Of a stretch of 48,882 bases of DNA, positions 31,887 to 41,696 are shown piece after piece (within the stretch, counting starts at the first letter, position 1; each line of letters begins with the position of its first letter). The stretch comes from Sphingobacteriales bacterium 16-39-50 (GTDB lineage Bacteria > Bacteroidota > Bacteroidia > Sphingobacteriales > Sphingobacteriaceae): NCBI GenBank assembly GCA_002257025.1, contig NCHA01000022.1, forward strand, positions 1 through 48,882, given 5' to 3'. Under the pieces are notes generated by a model. That model did no database searches. It saw only the letters and a list, made by a program, of their open reading frames with translations, and was not told the DNA's origin. The translations under genes and the position numbers were made by a program.

Positions 31887-34666
31887 AGAAATATAGTATT
31901 CTTTTTATCTGTTTATTGATCACTTTATCGCATGTTGTCGCACAGGTTAAGCCGGTATCGATTAGCGTTGACTTTAAAGATTTAAGCATTCAGGACTTTG
32001 TAAAAGAGATTGAATCTAAAGCTAATTATCATTTTTACTATAATCCCATAGAGTTCGATAGTATACGAGTAACACTAAGTGCAAGGAATGAATCTGTTTC
32101 CGCTATTCTTAGATTGGCATTCAGAAATACCAGTTTCAGTTATACTATTGATCCGAATAATAATGTATTTCTAACAAAAGGAGTTGAGATCCTTGCCAGT
32201 CTGCCCTATGGGATATTTGAAAACGAAAAGGACTCTTTAAGCTGGCAAATGCAAAAGGAACCTGAACTTATTGCAGAACTTACTGGTACTGTCGAACAGG
32301 GAAATCTTTCTTCCGCTCTTGAAAACAAGCAGATTCAGATAGGGAATAAGACCGCCCAGTTCAGACCCGGAAATGTAACTTTGGTTGGCTATGTACGTGA
32401 TGCGAAGACTGGCGTTCCAGAAATTGGAGCCGCTGTCTTTGTTGAGAGCCCCCGAATCAGTACCTATACCAATCAATTTGGCTATTATACCCTGGTCATA
32501 CCGCGTGGGCCTCATATTCTCAATATTAAAGCATTGGGTATTCAGGATACCAAACGTAATTTAATGATCTATTCAGATGGAAAGCTGGATGTTGAGATCC
32601 AAACCCAGGTACTTTCATTGAGGGAGGTTGTTATCTCTGCAGAGAAATCTGCCAATGTCAGGAATGTGCAGATGGGGGTTGAAAAGCTGAGTATAAGTTC
32701 AATTAAACAGGTGCCAGTGGCTTTTGGGGAAGCAGATATCGTTAAGGTAATGCTGACTCTTCCCGGTGTGAAATCTGTTGGAGAAGCAAGTAATGGATTT
32801 AATGTCAGGGGAGGGGCAGTTGATCAGAATCTGATTCTGTTTGATGACCTGACAATTTACAACCCTTCCCATTTTTTCGGATTCTTCTCGGCATTTAATC
32901 CCGATGTAATCAAGGATGTAGAATTATATAAAAGCAGTATTCCATCCCGCTACGGCGGTCGTTTATCTTCTGTTCTTGATGTAAACAGCAGGGATGGTAA
33001 TACTAAAAAGCTAAGTGGAACTGCAGGAATAGGGCTTTTGACTGGCCGCTTGAATATTGAAGGTCCAATTATTAAAGACAAGACTTCTTTTATTCTTGGC
33101 GGAAGAACAACCTACTCTAACTGGCTTCTAAAAATGTTGCCTGAAAGCTCCGGATATAAAGATGCTAAGGCCTCATTCTCAGATTTAAATTTGAGAATAA
33201 GCCATGAAATCAACAATAAAAACAATTTATACTTATCAGGATATCTGAGTGATGATAATTCCAATCTTGGGAGTGATACCACTTTCGCATATGGCAATCA
33301 GAATTTGTCTATGAAATGGAAGCATATTTTCAGCAATAAAGTAACAGGGGTTTTTGTTGGAGGATTAAGCAGGTATCAATACAATAATAACAGTATTGCT
33401 AATCCTACCAATGCATACAAAATGGCTTTTGATATTCAGCAGGCCAATTTTAAATCAGACTTTAATTATTATCTGAGTTCAAAACATACCATTGATTTCG
33501 GGATCAGTACTATCAGGTATGATCTCAACCCTGGAACATTTCAACCTATTGGCTCTCAATCACTCGTAAAATTGGATGTTTTAGCACCTGAGCAGGCCTT
33601 TGAGAGTGCTATTTATGTGGGAGATCGTTTTGATCTGAGTTCAAATTTGTCGATGGATCTTGGTGTACGTTATTCTATGTACAATTACATGGGACCTCAA
33701 AGTGTTAATTTATATGCTCCAAATCTTCCAAAATCGGAAAGTAATGTCATCGGGACTGCTTCCTATAAAAAGGGAGAAATGGCAAAAACTTATCATGGTC
33801 CTGAACTTCGTCTTTCTGCCCGATATCAGCTTAGTGAAGACTTCTCAGTTAAAGCAGGTTATAATACTTTAAGGCAATACATTCATCTACTGACGAATAC
33901 TACCGCGATTTCTCCGACCGATATCTGGAAGCTCAGTGATCCGAATATCCGGCCTCAGTATGGCGATCAGACCTCTCTGGGCTTTTACAAGAACTTTAAA
34001 GACAATACCATTGAAACTTCGATAGAAGGCTATTTTAAGAATTTAAAAGACTATCTGGATTATAAAAGTGGTGCAAATTTAATTTTGAATCACCATATCG
34101 AGACAGATGTAATCAACACAAAGGGTAAAGCTTATGGTGTTGAATTCCTTGTTAAGAAAGTTAGTGGAAAGCTAAATGGCTGGATGGGATATACCTATTC
34201 CAGAACCTTATTGAAAATGGATGACCCTAATGCGGGTCAGATCATCAATGGAGGAAAGTATTATCCGGCTAATTATGATAAGCCACATGATTTTAGTCTG
34301 GTAGCCAATTATCGTTTCTCACATCGTTTTAGCGCTTCTTTTAATACTGCTTACAGCACCGGAAGACCAATAACAGTTCCTATCGGTAAGTATTTTTATG
34401 CAGGATCTTTGAGAGCGAATTATTCAGACAGGAATGCACTTCGGGCTCCTGATTATTTCCGGACTGATTTTTCAATAATTATTGATGGTAATCATAAGGT
34501 AAATCAGCTTACTCATAATTCATGGACTTTTGGGATATATAATGTGACCGGCAGGGATAATGCTTATTCAACCTATTTTGTGTCTGAAAAGGGACTCATC
34601 AAAGGTTATCAGCTTTCAATTTTTGGATCTGCTATTCCATTTGTAAACTATAATATCAGGTTTTAA
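31883..34666 (+). CDS. TonB-dependent receptor with N-terminal STN domain
   Basis: A 927-residue outer-membrane receptor. The signal peptide ends at VVAQ (about 21). An STN/secretin-like domain follows (about 27-95, SIQDFVKEIESKANYHFYYN). A carboxypeptidase-D-like domain spans about 165-240 (GYVRDAKTGVPEIGAAVFV). The plug (about 270-370) contains GFNVRGGAVDQNLILFDDL and VELYKSSIPSRYGGRLSSVLDV, and the remainder is barrel. This plug sequence type is the one habitually followed by DUF4249, not SusD. STN domains usually contact a FecR anti-sigma factor, but no fecI/fecR is present here. A single base separates it from the DUF4249 gene. The ligand is unknown. Confidence 0.93.
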   Translation: MKKYSILFICLLITLSHVVAQVKPVSISVDFKDLSIQDFVKEIESKANYHFYYNPIEFDSIRVTLSARNESVSAILRLAFRNTSFSYTIDPNNNVFLTKGVEILASLPYGIFENEKDSLSWQMQKEPELIAELTGTVEQGNLSSALENKQIQIGNKTAQFRPGNVTLVGYVRDAKTGVPEIGAAVFVESPRISTYTNQFGYYTLVIPRGPHILNIKALGIQDTKRNLMIYSDGKLDVEIQTQVLSLREVVISAEKSANVRNVQMGVEKLSISSIKQVPVAFGEADIVKVMLTLPGVKSVGEASNGFNVRGGAVDQNLILFDDLTIYNPSHFFGFFSAFNPDVIKDVELYKSSIPSRYGGRLSSVLDVNSRDGNTKKLSGTAGIGLLTGRLNIEGPIIKDKTSFILGGRTTYSNWLLKMLPESSGYKDAKASFSDLNLRISHEINNKNNLYLSGYLSDDNSNLGSDTTFAYGNQNLSMKWKHIFSNKVTGVFVGGLSRYQYNNNSIANPTNAYKMAFDIQQANFKSDFNYYLSSKHTIDFGISTIRYDLNPGTFQPIGSQSLVKLDVLAPEQAFESAIYVGDRFDLSSNLSMDLGVRYSMYNYMGPQSVNLYAPNLPKSESNVIGTASYKKGEMAKTYHGPELRLSARYQLSEDFSVKAGYNTLRQYIHLLTNTTAISPTDIWKLSDPNIRPQYGDQTSLGFYKNFKDNTIETSIEGYFKNLKDYLDYKSGANLILNHHIETDVINTKGKAYGVEFLVKKVSGKLNGWMGYTYSRTLLKMDDPNAGQIINGGKYYPANYDKPHDFSLVANYRFSHRFSASFNTAYSTGRPITVPIGKYFYAGSLRANYSDRNALRAPDYFRTDFSIIIDGNHKVNQLTHNSWTFGIYNVTGRDNAYSTYFVSEKGLIKGYQLSIFGSAIPFVNYNIRF

Positions 34667-34667
34667 T

Positions 34668-35813
34668 ATGAAGACAAGGATTTTTAAATTAATTCTATGC
34701 ATCTCAGCTCTGCTGTTTTCACTGTCTTGTAAAAAGCCGTTTGAGCATGATGCTATAAGTGACTCTGCGACCTTGCTGGTCGTTGAGGGGATAATCAATC
34801 AGGGTGGTCAAACAAACATAATGTTAAGTCGTACACTTAAACTTTCAGATAAAAGCGTTGTTCAAATGGAAAAGGGCGCAAAAGTTCAGGTTGAAGGCAG
34901 CAATAATTCCATCCTTGCTTTGACTGAAAGTTCTGCTGGCGTTTATACATTGCCAGTAACTACATTTAATACGAATCTTCAATATCGTCTAAGAATTAAG
35001 ACGATTGCCGGTAAGGAATATCTTTCTGACCTGATGTCTGTGCGTACCACCCCAGCAATTGATAGTTTGAACTGGAGAAGAGAAAGGGAAGGAGTAGGTC
35101 TTTATATTGATGCCCACGACAGCAATGACAATACAAGATATTATCAATGGGATTATTTGGAGACATGGGAGCAACACTCAGTTGAGTTTTCCGATTACGT
35201 ATATAAAGATTCCAGAGTTCAGAGCAGAGATCCCCTTGAATCACAAAAGATTTTTACCTGCTGGAAGAACGAAGCATCGACTAATATTCTAATCAACTCA
35301 ACAGCGAAGTTAAGCTCGGATGTGGTTGATGATTTTCAACTGGCTTTGATTCCAAATCGTTCTGAGAGGTTGGGTATTCGTTACAGCATTCTGGTCAAAC
35401 AATATGCAATAGGCAAGGAGGCTTACGATTATCTAACATTAATGAAAAGGAATTCTGAACAGCAGGGTTCTCTCTTTGACAATCAACCTTCAGACATCGT
35501 TGGTAATATTAAGTGTATCAGCAATCCGGCTGAAAGGGTAATTGGATTTATAAATATTTCTCAGATCGTTGAAAAGCGAATTTTTATAAATAACAGCCAG
35601 GTGCCTGCATGGAATTTTGATCTTACGTGTGGTGCAATTGTGGTTCGGAATCAAAAAGACAGTTTGTATGCAGCTTTCGTTACCGGCCAGAACCTGATTA
35701 CAACATCTAATATTAGCGCTTCGGGTGGAATTGAATCATATAATGGAAATACAGCAATTTGCCTCGATTGCCGGACAAGGGGAGGCAGTAATGTTAAACC
35801 TTCATTTTGGTAA
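34668..35813 (+). CDS. DUF4249 lipoprotein
   Basis: A 381-residue outer-membrane lipoprotein with lipobox SLSC (lipidated C21). It has the DUF4249 pattern: LLVVEGIINQGGQTNIMLSR at about 37-56, a beta-sandwich region (YRLRIKTIAGKEYLSDLMSVRTTPAIDSLNW), and a C-terminal cysteine-containing end (ICLDCRTRGGSNVKPSFW). Paired cysteines near 195, 283, 328, 364 and 367 may form disulfides. Function is unknown. By position it takes the place of SusD next to the receptor and may be its surface partner. It starts 1 bp after the receptor stop. Confidence 0.88.
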   Translation: MKTRIFKLILCISALLFSLSCKKPFEHDAISDSATLLVVEGIINQGGQTNIMLSRTLKLSDKSVVQMEKGAKVQVEGSNNSILALTESSAGVYTLPVTTFNTNLQYRLRIKTIAGKEYLSDLMSVRTTPAIDSLNWRREREGVGLYIDAHDSNDNTRYYQWDYLETWEQHSVEFSDYVYKDSRVQSRDPLESQKIFTCWKNEASTNILINSTAKLSSDVVDDFQLALIPNRSERLGIRYSILVKQYAIGKEAYDYLTLMKRNSEQQGSLFDNQPSDIVGNIKCISNPAERVIGFINISQIVEKRIFINNSQVPAWNFDLTCGAIVVRNQKDSLYAAFVTGQNLITTSNISASGGIESYNGNTAICLDCRTRGGSNVKPSFW

Positions 35814-35838
35814 CCTTAATAATTAAACAACTTTATTA

Positions 35839-38259
35839 ATGCAAAAATCAGTAAAAACAGTTAAGCAGAAGTTCTTCAGGATACTGGGGATGCTATTACT
35901 GATTGCATGTTTTTCTGATGCATTTTCACAGTCTTTTAACCCGGATTCAATTACTAAGCGATTTGCTGAGTATTCAGAACTGAACCTTCAGGAAAAAATT
36001 TATGTTCATACGGATCGGGAACTTTATCTGGCTGGTGAGATACTCTGGTTTAAATTGTATAATGTCAATACAGCTTCCAATAAATCAATTGATTTCAGTA
36101 AAGTTGCATACGTTGAGATAATTGATAAAAATCAAAAGCCTGTTTTGCAAGCCAAAATTGCAATTGATAAGGGCTCAGGCAGTGGATCTTTATATTTGCC
36201 AGTTTCCTTATCCAGCGGGAATTATCAGTTAAGAGCCTACACAAGCTGGATGAAAAATTTCAGCCCTGACTTTTATTTTGAAAAAAATATCCGGTTGGTT
36301 AATACGCTGGCAAAACCTGAGAAGAAACAAGCCCTGAATGAAACACTTAATTATGATATTCAGTTCTTTCCTGAAGGCGGAAATATGGTAGAATCTTTGC
36401 CTGCAAAGCTTGCTTTTCGTGGGATAGATAGTCAGGGTAAGGGTATAGATTTCAAAGGCACTCTCGTAGATCAAAACAATAACAGCCTTCTGAGTTTTAA
36501 ACCCCTCAAATTTGGTATTGGGTCTTTTTCTTTTACTCCAGAAAATGGTAAATCTTATAGAGCTTTAATTGAAATCCCCGGATCCCAAACTATAGTTAAG
36601 GAATTACCAACTGTTAAGACCGGCTATATACTGCAGCTTGAAAATTCAGGTGCAGAACAGATCAAGGTTAAATTACATGCCAATGAAGGCTCCTCAAATC
36701 AGCAGCTTGTTTTATTCGTGCATACCAGGCAGGAGAAAAAGCTAAGTGAAAGTGTTAATTTAATTGGAGGTAAAGCAGAGTTTTTGATTGAAAAGAATAA
36801 GCTTGCAGAAGGAATATCTCATTTTACTCTATTCAATACTTCCGGCAAAGCTCTTGCTGAACGACTATATTTTATCCGTCCCTCAAGTCAGTTAAATCTG
36901 GCTATAAAAGCCGAAAAGTCAGCTTATTCAACCCGTAAAAAAGTAAGCATTGAATTGCTTTCTAAAGATGAAAAAGGCCTTGAAATTGATGCTGATGCTT
37001 CAGTTTCAGTATTTGCTTCAAATGCTAATCCTTCGGATGAAGCTGATATTTTCAATTATTTATGGTTGAAATCAGATTTGAAAGGTACAATAGAATCACC
37101 CGGCTATTATCTTAAAAATAAGGATGGACTAGCCGATGAAGCACTTGATAACCTGATGCTGACTCATGGATGGCGAAGGTTTGTATGGCAAGATGTGATT
37201 TCTAAGAATATTCCAGCTTTCGGATTCATACCCGAAATCGACGGACATATTGTTCATGGACGAATTATTGACACCAGAACTCAGGCACCTGCAAAGAATA
37301 TTCTTGCTTATTTGTCATTACCCGGCAAAAAACTGCACCTCTATGGTGCAAGAAGCAATAGTTCCGGACTTGTTAGCTTTCATACCCGCGACATTTATGG
37401 TCCTTCAGAATTTGTAGCCCAGACGGATACCCAACAGGATTCGACATATAAAATTGAAATTCTGAGTCCATTTTCAAAAGAATATTCAAGTACAAAACCG
37501 TATGAACTAATCCTCAAAGAAGATCTAAGAAATCAATTGTTCACTCAAAGTTTAGGCAGTCAGGTTCAGAATGTTTATTCCTCAAATAAATTGAGGACTT
37601 TTTATCCGACATTGGTTGACAGCAGTGCATTTTACCTGAAACCGGATAAAACCTATCTGCTTGATAATTTTGTGCGATTCAATACGATGGAAGAAGTGTT
37701 GAGAGAGTATGTAGTTGAGGTGCCGGTAACGCGACAGAAAGATGATTTTTCCGTATGGGTTACGGTCAGACCTCATCTTGTAAATATTCCTAAAAGTGTT
37801 AAACCACTAATCATTTTGGATGGTGTCCCAATTTTTGATTCAGGTAATAAGATCATCAAATACGACCCTAAAAAAGTGCGTTCACTCGATGTTGTGGCAC
37901 AGAAATATTTTCTCGGTGCCTTGAATTTTGAAGGGATCTTGAATTTTACGACCTACAAAGGCAATTTGCCTGATTTTCAGCTGGATACCAGAGCTACTAT
38001 TGTGGACTATGAGGGTTTACAGCTTAAAAGGGAGTTTTATTCACCGGTTTATGAGACTGCCGCACAAACTGAAATCAGACTGCCTGATTTCAGAAATGTA
38101 TTGTACTGGTCACCGGATATTAAGATCAATTCAGATGGTAAAAAGACCATCAGTTTCTATACTTCTGATCAGGAGAATAATTATACTGTTATGCTTCAGG
38201 GAATTAGTTCTTCGGGAAAAGCTGGTTCTGCGAGTTTGAACATACAGGTTAAGAAATAG
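35839..38259 (+). CDS. Large secreted MG2/alpha-2-macroglobulin-like protein
   Basis: An 806-residue exported protein closing the operon. The signal peptide ends at AFSQ (about 31). The mature part opens with EKIYVHTDRELYLAGEILWFKLY (about 51-73), the MG2-type signature of macroglobulin-like envelope proteins in Bacteroidota. Several beta-sandwich repeats follow (FPEGGNMVESLPAKLAFRG, SAYSTRKKVSIELLSKDE), then a carboxypeptidase-like fold (VHGRIIDTRTQAPAKNILAYL) and a plug-like strand pair (PLIILDGVPIFD). A final MG-type segment ends the chain. There is no thioester GCGEQ motif, so it is not a protease-trapping macroglobulin of the classical kind. Similar proteins repeatedly follow STN-receptor/DUF4249 pairs. 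It may scaffold or gate the receptor from inside. Confidence 0.8.
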   Translation: MQKSVKTVKQKFFRILGMLLLIACFSDAFSQSFNPDSITKRFAEYSELNLQEKIYVHTDRELYLAGEILWFKLYNVNTASNKSIDFSKVAYVEIIDKNQKPVLQAKIAIDKGSGSGSLYLPVSLSSGNYQLRAYTSWMKNFSPDFYFEKNIRLVNTLAKPEKKQALNETLNYDIQFFPEGGNMVESLPAKLAFRGIDSQGKGIDFKGTLVDQNNNSLLSFKPLKFGIGSFSFTPENGKSYRALIEIPGSQTIVKELPTVKTGYILQLENSGAEQIKVKLHANEGSSNQQLVLFVHTRQEKKLSESVNLIGGKAEFLIEKNKLAEGISHFTLFNTSGKALAERLYFIRPSSQLNLAIKAEKSAYSTRKKVSIELLSKDEKGLEIDADASVSVFASNANPSDEADIFNYLWLKSDLKGTIESPGYYLKNKDGLADEALDNLMLTHGWRRFVWQDVISKNIPAFGFIPEIDGHIVHGRIIDTRTQAPAKNILAYLSLPGKKLHLYGARSNSSGLVSFHTRDIYGPSEFVAQTDTQQDSTYKIEILSPFSKEYSSTKPYELILKEDLRNQLFTQSLGSQVQNVYSSNKLRTFYPTLVDSSAFYLKPDKTYLLDNFVRFNTMEEVLREYVVEVPVTRQKDDFSVWVTVRPHLVNIPKSVKPLIILDGVPIFDSGNKIIKYDPKKVRSLDVVAQKYFLGALNFEGILNFTTYKGNLPDFQLDTRATIVDYEGLQLKREFYSPVYETAAQTEIRLPDFRNVLYWSPDIKINSDGKKTISFYTSDQENNYTVMLQGISSSGKAGSASLNIQVKK

Positions 38260-38352
38260 TTGGTTTCCTTCCTGAACCATTTGATGGATTTAAGTTTACT
38301 CACTTGCAAGATGAATCATCCCTGCTTTGCGGTTTAATATTTTATTCTTCAG

Positions 38353-38378
38353 TACATTGCTAGCGCGCGCTCAATGTA
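38353..38378. terminator. Strong hairpin after the MG2 gene
   Basis: TACATTG (38353-38359), a CT bulge, the self-complementary AGCGCGCGCT (38362-38371) and CAATGTA (38372-38378) fold into a near-perfect stem 94 bp after the operon's last stop. There is no T-run, so termination is uncertain. Confidence 0.5.
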
Positions 38379-38396
38379 ATTATTTAAGGATTGCGA

Positions 38397-38790
38397 GGTT
38401 CCAGCTTTTCGCAGGATCCAATTTTATCCGATGACAAATCGGAGAGGTTCCAGCCTTCGCTGGAATGACAAATCGAAAAGGGGTATTTGGAGATTCCAGC
38501 CTTCGCTGGAATCGGTGCAAATTTAACGAACCGATCCGCAGCAAGATCCAAAATTGCCAAACCCGAAATACATAAAGTCAAAATTTGAGTAAAATGAAAC
38601 ATCATTTACTATACGGTTCCGCAGTGCGATTCCAGCGAAGGCTGGAATCTCCTCACCCTCTACTAACAATGTGTGTCATTCCTGCGAAAGCAGGAACCTC
38701 CTGTAACCAGTCTTATAATTTTAAATCAGCGTAGGCTGGAATCTTCATAATGCCTCAAAACGCGCTTTTCACCCCGCGGAAGCGGGAACC
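38397..38790. repeat. Cluster of REP-like hairpin units; 38260-38958 has no gene
   Basis: At least five short palindromes of one type: TTCCAGC-CTTC-GCTGGAA (38448-38465), GATTCCAGC-CTTC-GCTGGAATC (38492-38513), its inverted form with GAAG (38628-38649), TTCCTGC-GAAA-GCAGGAA (38679-38696) and CCCGC-GGAA-GCGGG (38773-38786). Decayed copies lie near 38398-38416 and 38726-38743. The loops stay CTTC/GAAA-like while the stems co-vary, so the hairpin is what is conserved. A 73-codon frame through this tract (PAKAGIS, SEGWNL) is a by-product of the repeats. The remaining gap DNA to the GH20 start is AT-rich and shows no other feature. Confidence 0.8.
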
Positions 38791-38958
38791 CAAGAACTCT
38801 TGGTGGACTCTTAAATAATGAGTTGGGTGCCTATCTGTTGCGCTTGCTTTCTTTGTCAAAATAACCTATTCTTTGTCAAAAAAAAATATTGATAACTTAA
38901 TTTTTACCGGACACTAATGTTTTTGTAATTTGTGTCTGCAATTATAAACACCCCCAAT

Positions 38959-41535
38959 ATGATTCTTAAAAGATCCCTGAGCAGTGGCTTTTTCTGCTTT
39001 ATCCTGAGCTTAATTCTGTTATTTTCTTCTAATCAGATTCATGCACAAAGCAAAACCAAAGACTTTAAGATAAGTTTGCAATGGCAGCCGATTCAGAATA
39101 ATTTTGAAGGTAAAAGTCAATCACTTTCGGTTCTGAGTTTGACCAATGAATCTACAGAGGATTTGCCTTCAAATGGCTGGACTTTATATTTTAATTATTC
39201 GGGTGATTTTCCAAAACCGGATAGCAGAGGCTTAACAATTTCCTTTGTCAACGGAGATCTTTACAAAATTGAGCCAAATGCAGCTTCTGATGGTATATCT
39301 GCTGGAGCAAGAATAGATTTTCAGATGGTCAGATCAGGAAATATTGAGAATGTAACTCAATCTCCGCAGGGATTTTACCTTGTTTTTTCAGAGACACCCG
39401 ATAAAGCAATTCCTGTAAAATGTACTTATCCGGATCCTTCACCCGAATTTCTGAATTCACTTCAGGCATCAAAAACCTGGATGGATCCTGCATATGTTTA
39501 TTCTAAGAATCAGGATATTCAGGATATTGAGGCATCGAAATTGCCACTGATATTTCCGAGCCCTATTGAATATAAGTTAATCAATGCACAATATACAATC
39601 AGCGGGAATACCGGTATTTCTTATGAACCTTTATTTGCCAAAGAGGCAGCGTATCTGATCGAAGAGCTTGGCAAATTACTTAATTCTAAACCTTCAGTAA
39701 AACAGAGTAACACGAATGGTATCATTTTAAAAAGAGATCCTAAAATTACAGAAGAAGGTTATGAATTAAGTGTTTCGGATAAGGGAATATGGATTGCTGC
39801 TTCAACACCAGCAGGTGCATTTTACGGCATTCAGTCGCTCAAGAGCCTGATACCCCCATTAAGCTGGAAGAATAAACAGAATTCAATAGCCATTCAGGCT
39901 GTTGAAGTGAAGGATGAACCCCGTTTTGGATACCGGAGTTTTATGCTGGATGTGGCAAGGAATTTCCAAACCAAAGAGGAGATCCTTAAAGTGCTGGATC
40001 TGATGAGTTTATATAAGCTGAATGTATTTCATTTCCACTTTTCTGAAGATGAAGGCTGGAGGGTTGAAATCCCATCGCTTCCTGAATTAACCCAGGTTGG
40101 TGGTGTGAGAGCTCATACTGTTGATCATAAAAGTAACATCCAACCTGCTTTTGCTTCAGGGGGTGTTCCAAATCGATTACCTGGCAGCGGACATTTAAGC
40201 CGTAAGGATTTTATAGAAGTCCTTAAGTATGCTGCTGCCCGGCATATTCAGGTAATTCCTGAAATTGAATCTCCGGGTCATGCCCGTGCTGCGATTAAAG
40301 CGATGGAAAGCCGGTATGAGAAGCTGATGAAAGCAGGGAAACCTGCTGAAGCTAATAGATACCGTTTGATCGATCCTCAGGATAAATCCCAATACCGTTC
40401 TGTCCAGGGTTGGAATGATAATGTGATGGATGTAGCCTTGCCTTCAGTTTACAATTTCATTGAAAGGGTGACCGATGATTTGATTCTGATGTATAAGGAA
40501 GCAGGAGCACCATTAAAAACAATCCATTATGGGGGAGATGAGGTGCCGGCGAAGGTATGGGAGAAATCTCCGTCATATCTTAAGCTTAAAAGCACAAATC
40601 CTGAGATAGAATCTACTGATGATCTCTGGTATTACTATTTCGGAAAATTAAATGCAATGGCCAAAAAGCGTGGCCTGTTTGTTTCAGGCTGGGAAGAAGC
40701 GGGAATGCGTAAAACTATCCTCGATGGCAAACCACATTATATTGCCAATCCTGATTTCGCTGACGATCATTTCCAATTGCATGTATGGAATAATGTGATT
40801 GGATGGGGGGCTGAAGATCTGGCATACAAACTCGCAAACGGAGGTTATAAAGTAGTTCTTTCACCAGTTTCTAACCAGTATTTTGACCTTGCTTATAATA
40901 GCTCTTATTATGAACCGGGCTATAAATGGGGTGGAATGGTGGATGTAGACAAACCCTTTTATTTCATTCCCTATGATTTTTTAAAGAATGTTAAAGAAGA
41001 CGGACAAGGCAGGCCGATCAAAGATCTGGATCAAAGTAAAATGATCAGGCTGACTGATTATGGTAAATCTAATATCGTAGGTCTGCAGGGTTTGCTCTGG
41101 TCTGAGAATAATGTAAGCAAAGAAAGGCTGGAGTATATGATGCTGCCGAAATTGCTGGGACTTGCCGAAAGGGCATGGGCAGAGGAGCCTGAATGGGCTT
41201 TGGGTGAGTATTCTATACTGAATGATCTTTACTATAAAAACTCCTGGTCTCAATTTGCTAATCGAGTCGGGAAGCGTGAATTGCCGCGTCTGACTTATTA
41301 TAATGGAGGATTTTCCTATCGCATCCCTGAACCGGGATTGAAGATTATGGATGGAAAGGTACATGCCAATATTCAGTTGCCCGGACTTGAGATAAGATAT
41401 ACCAAAGATGGCTCAGATCTGGTAGCCGGAAGTATGATTTATACTGGCCCTTTAACCGAAAAAGGAAAATTTCGTTTTGCCGCTTTTGATGCATCAGGTA
41501 GGAGAGGAAGGGTTGTGGAGATAGAAAGTAAATAG
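38959..41535 (+). CDS. Exported beta-N-acetylhexosaminidase (GH20)
   Basis: Removes terminal beta-linked GlcNAc/GalNAc in the envelope or outside the cell. From ATG 38959 a good signal peptide ends at QIHAQ (about 30). A CHB_HEX carbohydrate-binding domain follows (about 35-170, SLQWQPIQNNFEGKSQ), then a GH20b domain (about 190-310). The catalytic barrel (about 313-690) shows GYRSFMLDVARNF and FHFHFSEDEGWRVEI, and HYGGDE carries the catalytic pair D527-E528. A CHB_HEX_C-like end covers about 750-858. A GTG start at 38932 was rejected because it adds nine residues before the signal peptide. Substrate-assisted catalysis is expected from the family. It stands alone between two long gaps, and chitin, peptidoglycan or glycoprotein sugars are possible substrates. 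Confidence 0.95.
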   Translation: MILKRSLSSGFFCFILSLILLFSSNQIHAQSKTKDFKISLQWQPIQNNFEGKSQSLSVLSLTNESTEDLPSNGWTLYFNYSGDFPKPDSRGLTISFVNGDLYKIEPNAASDGISAGARIDFQMVRSGNIENVTQSPQGFYLVFSETPDKAIPVKCTYPDPSPEFLNSLQASKTWMDPAYVYSKNQDIQDIEASKLPLIFPSPIEYKLINAQYTISGNTGISYEPLFAKEAAYLIEELGKLLNSKPSVKQSNTNGIILKRDPKITEEGYELSVSDKGIWIAASTPAGAFYGIQSLKSLIPPLSWKNKQNSIAIQAVEVKDEPRFGYRSFMLDVARNFQTKEEILKVLDLMSLYKLNVFHFHFSEDEGWRVEIPSLPELTQVGGVRAHTVDHKSNIQPAFASGGVPNRLPGSGHLSRKDFIEVLKYAAARHIQVIPEIESPGHARAAIKAMESRYEKLMKAGKPAEANRYRLIDPQDKSQYRSVQGWNDNVMDVALPSVYNFIERVTDDLILMYKEAGAPLKTIHYGGDEVPAKVWEKSPSYLKLKSTNPEIESTDDLWYYYFGKLNAMAKKRGLFVSGWEEAGMRKTILDGKPHYIANPDFADDHFQLHVWNNVIGWGAEDLAYKLANGGYKVVLSPVSNQYFDLAYNSSYYEPGYKWGGMVDVDKPFYFIPYDFLKNVKEDGQGRPIKDLDQSKMIRLTDYGKSNIVGLQGLLWSENNVSKERLEYMMLPKLLGLAERAWAEEPEWALGEYSILNDLYYKNSWSQFANRVGKRELPRLTYYNGGFSYRIPEPGLKIMDGKVHANIQLPGLEIRYTKDGSDLVAGSMIYTGPLTEKGKFRFAAFDASGRRGRVVEIESK

Positions 41536-41696
41536 ATAAATTGATTGGATGGGTTTATTCATCTGGTCAGTTTGTCTGCAATCTTTTAAGAGCATTAATT
41601 ATTCTCGTTCAGAATTATATTTATTTACAGAGTGTAAGATAATTTCTCTTAGGCTGTTAAGTTTTTTGTGACAAAGGTCCTGTGGTGGTTCTTTTA

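Noticed and set aside
35839..38259. Classical protease-trapping alpha-2-macroglobulin
   Set aside because: There is no thioester motif and the length (806 residues) is half that of bacterial A2M proteins.
38384..38605. A 73-codon open frame on the minus strand in the REP cluster
   Set aside because: Its peptide (PAKAGIS, SEGWNL) is the translation of the palindromic repeats, and there is no start context or homology.
38397..38790. A CRISPR array
   Set aside because: Units vary in sequence, orientation and spacing, and no cas gene is present.
38932..38958. GTG start for the GH20 enzyme
   Set aside because: It puts nine extra residues before a normal signal peptide, and ATG 38959 is better.
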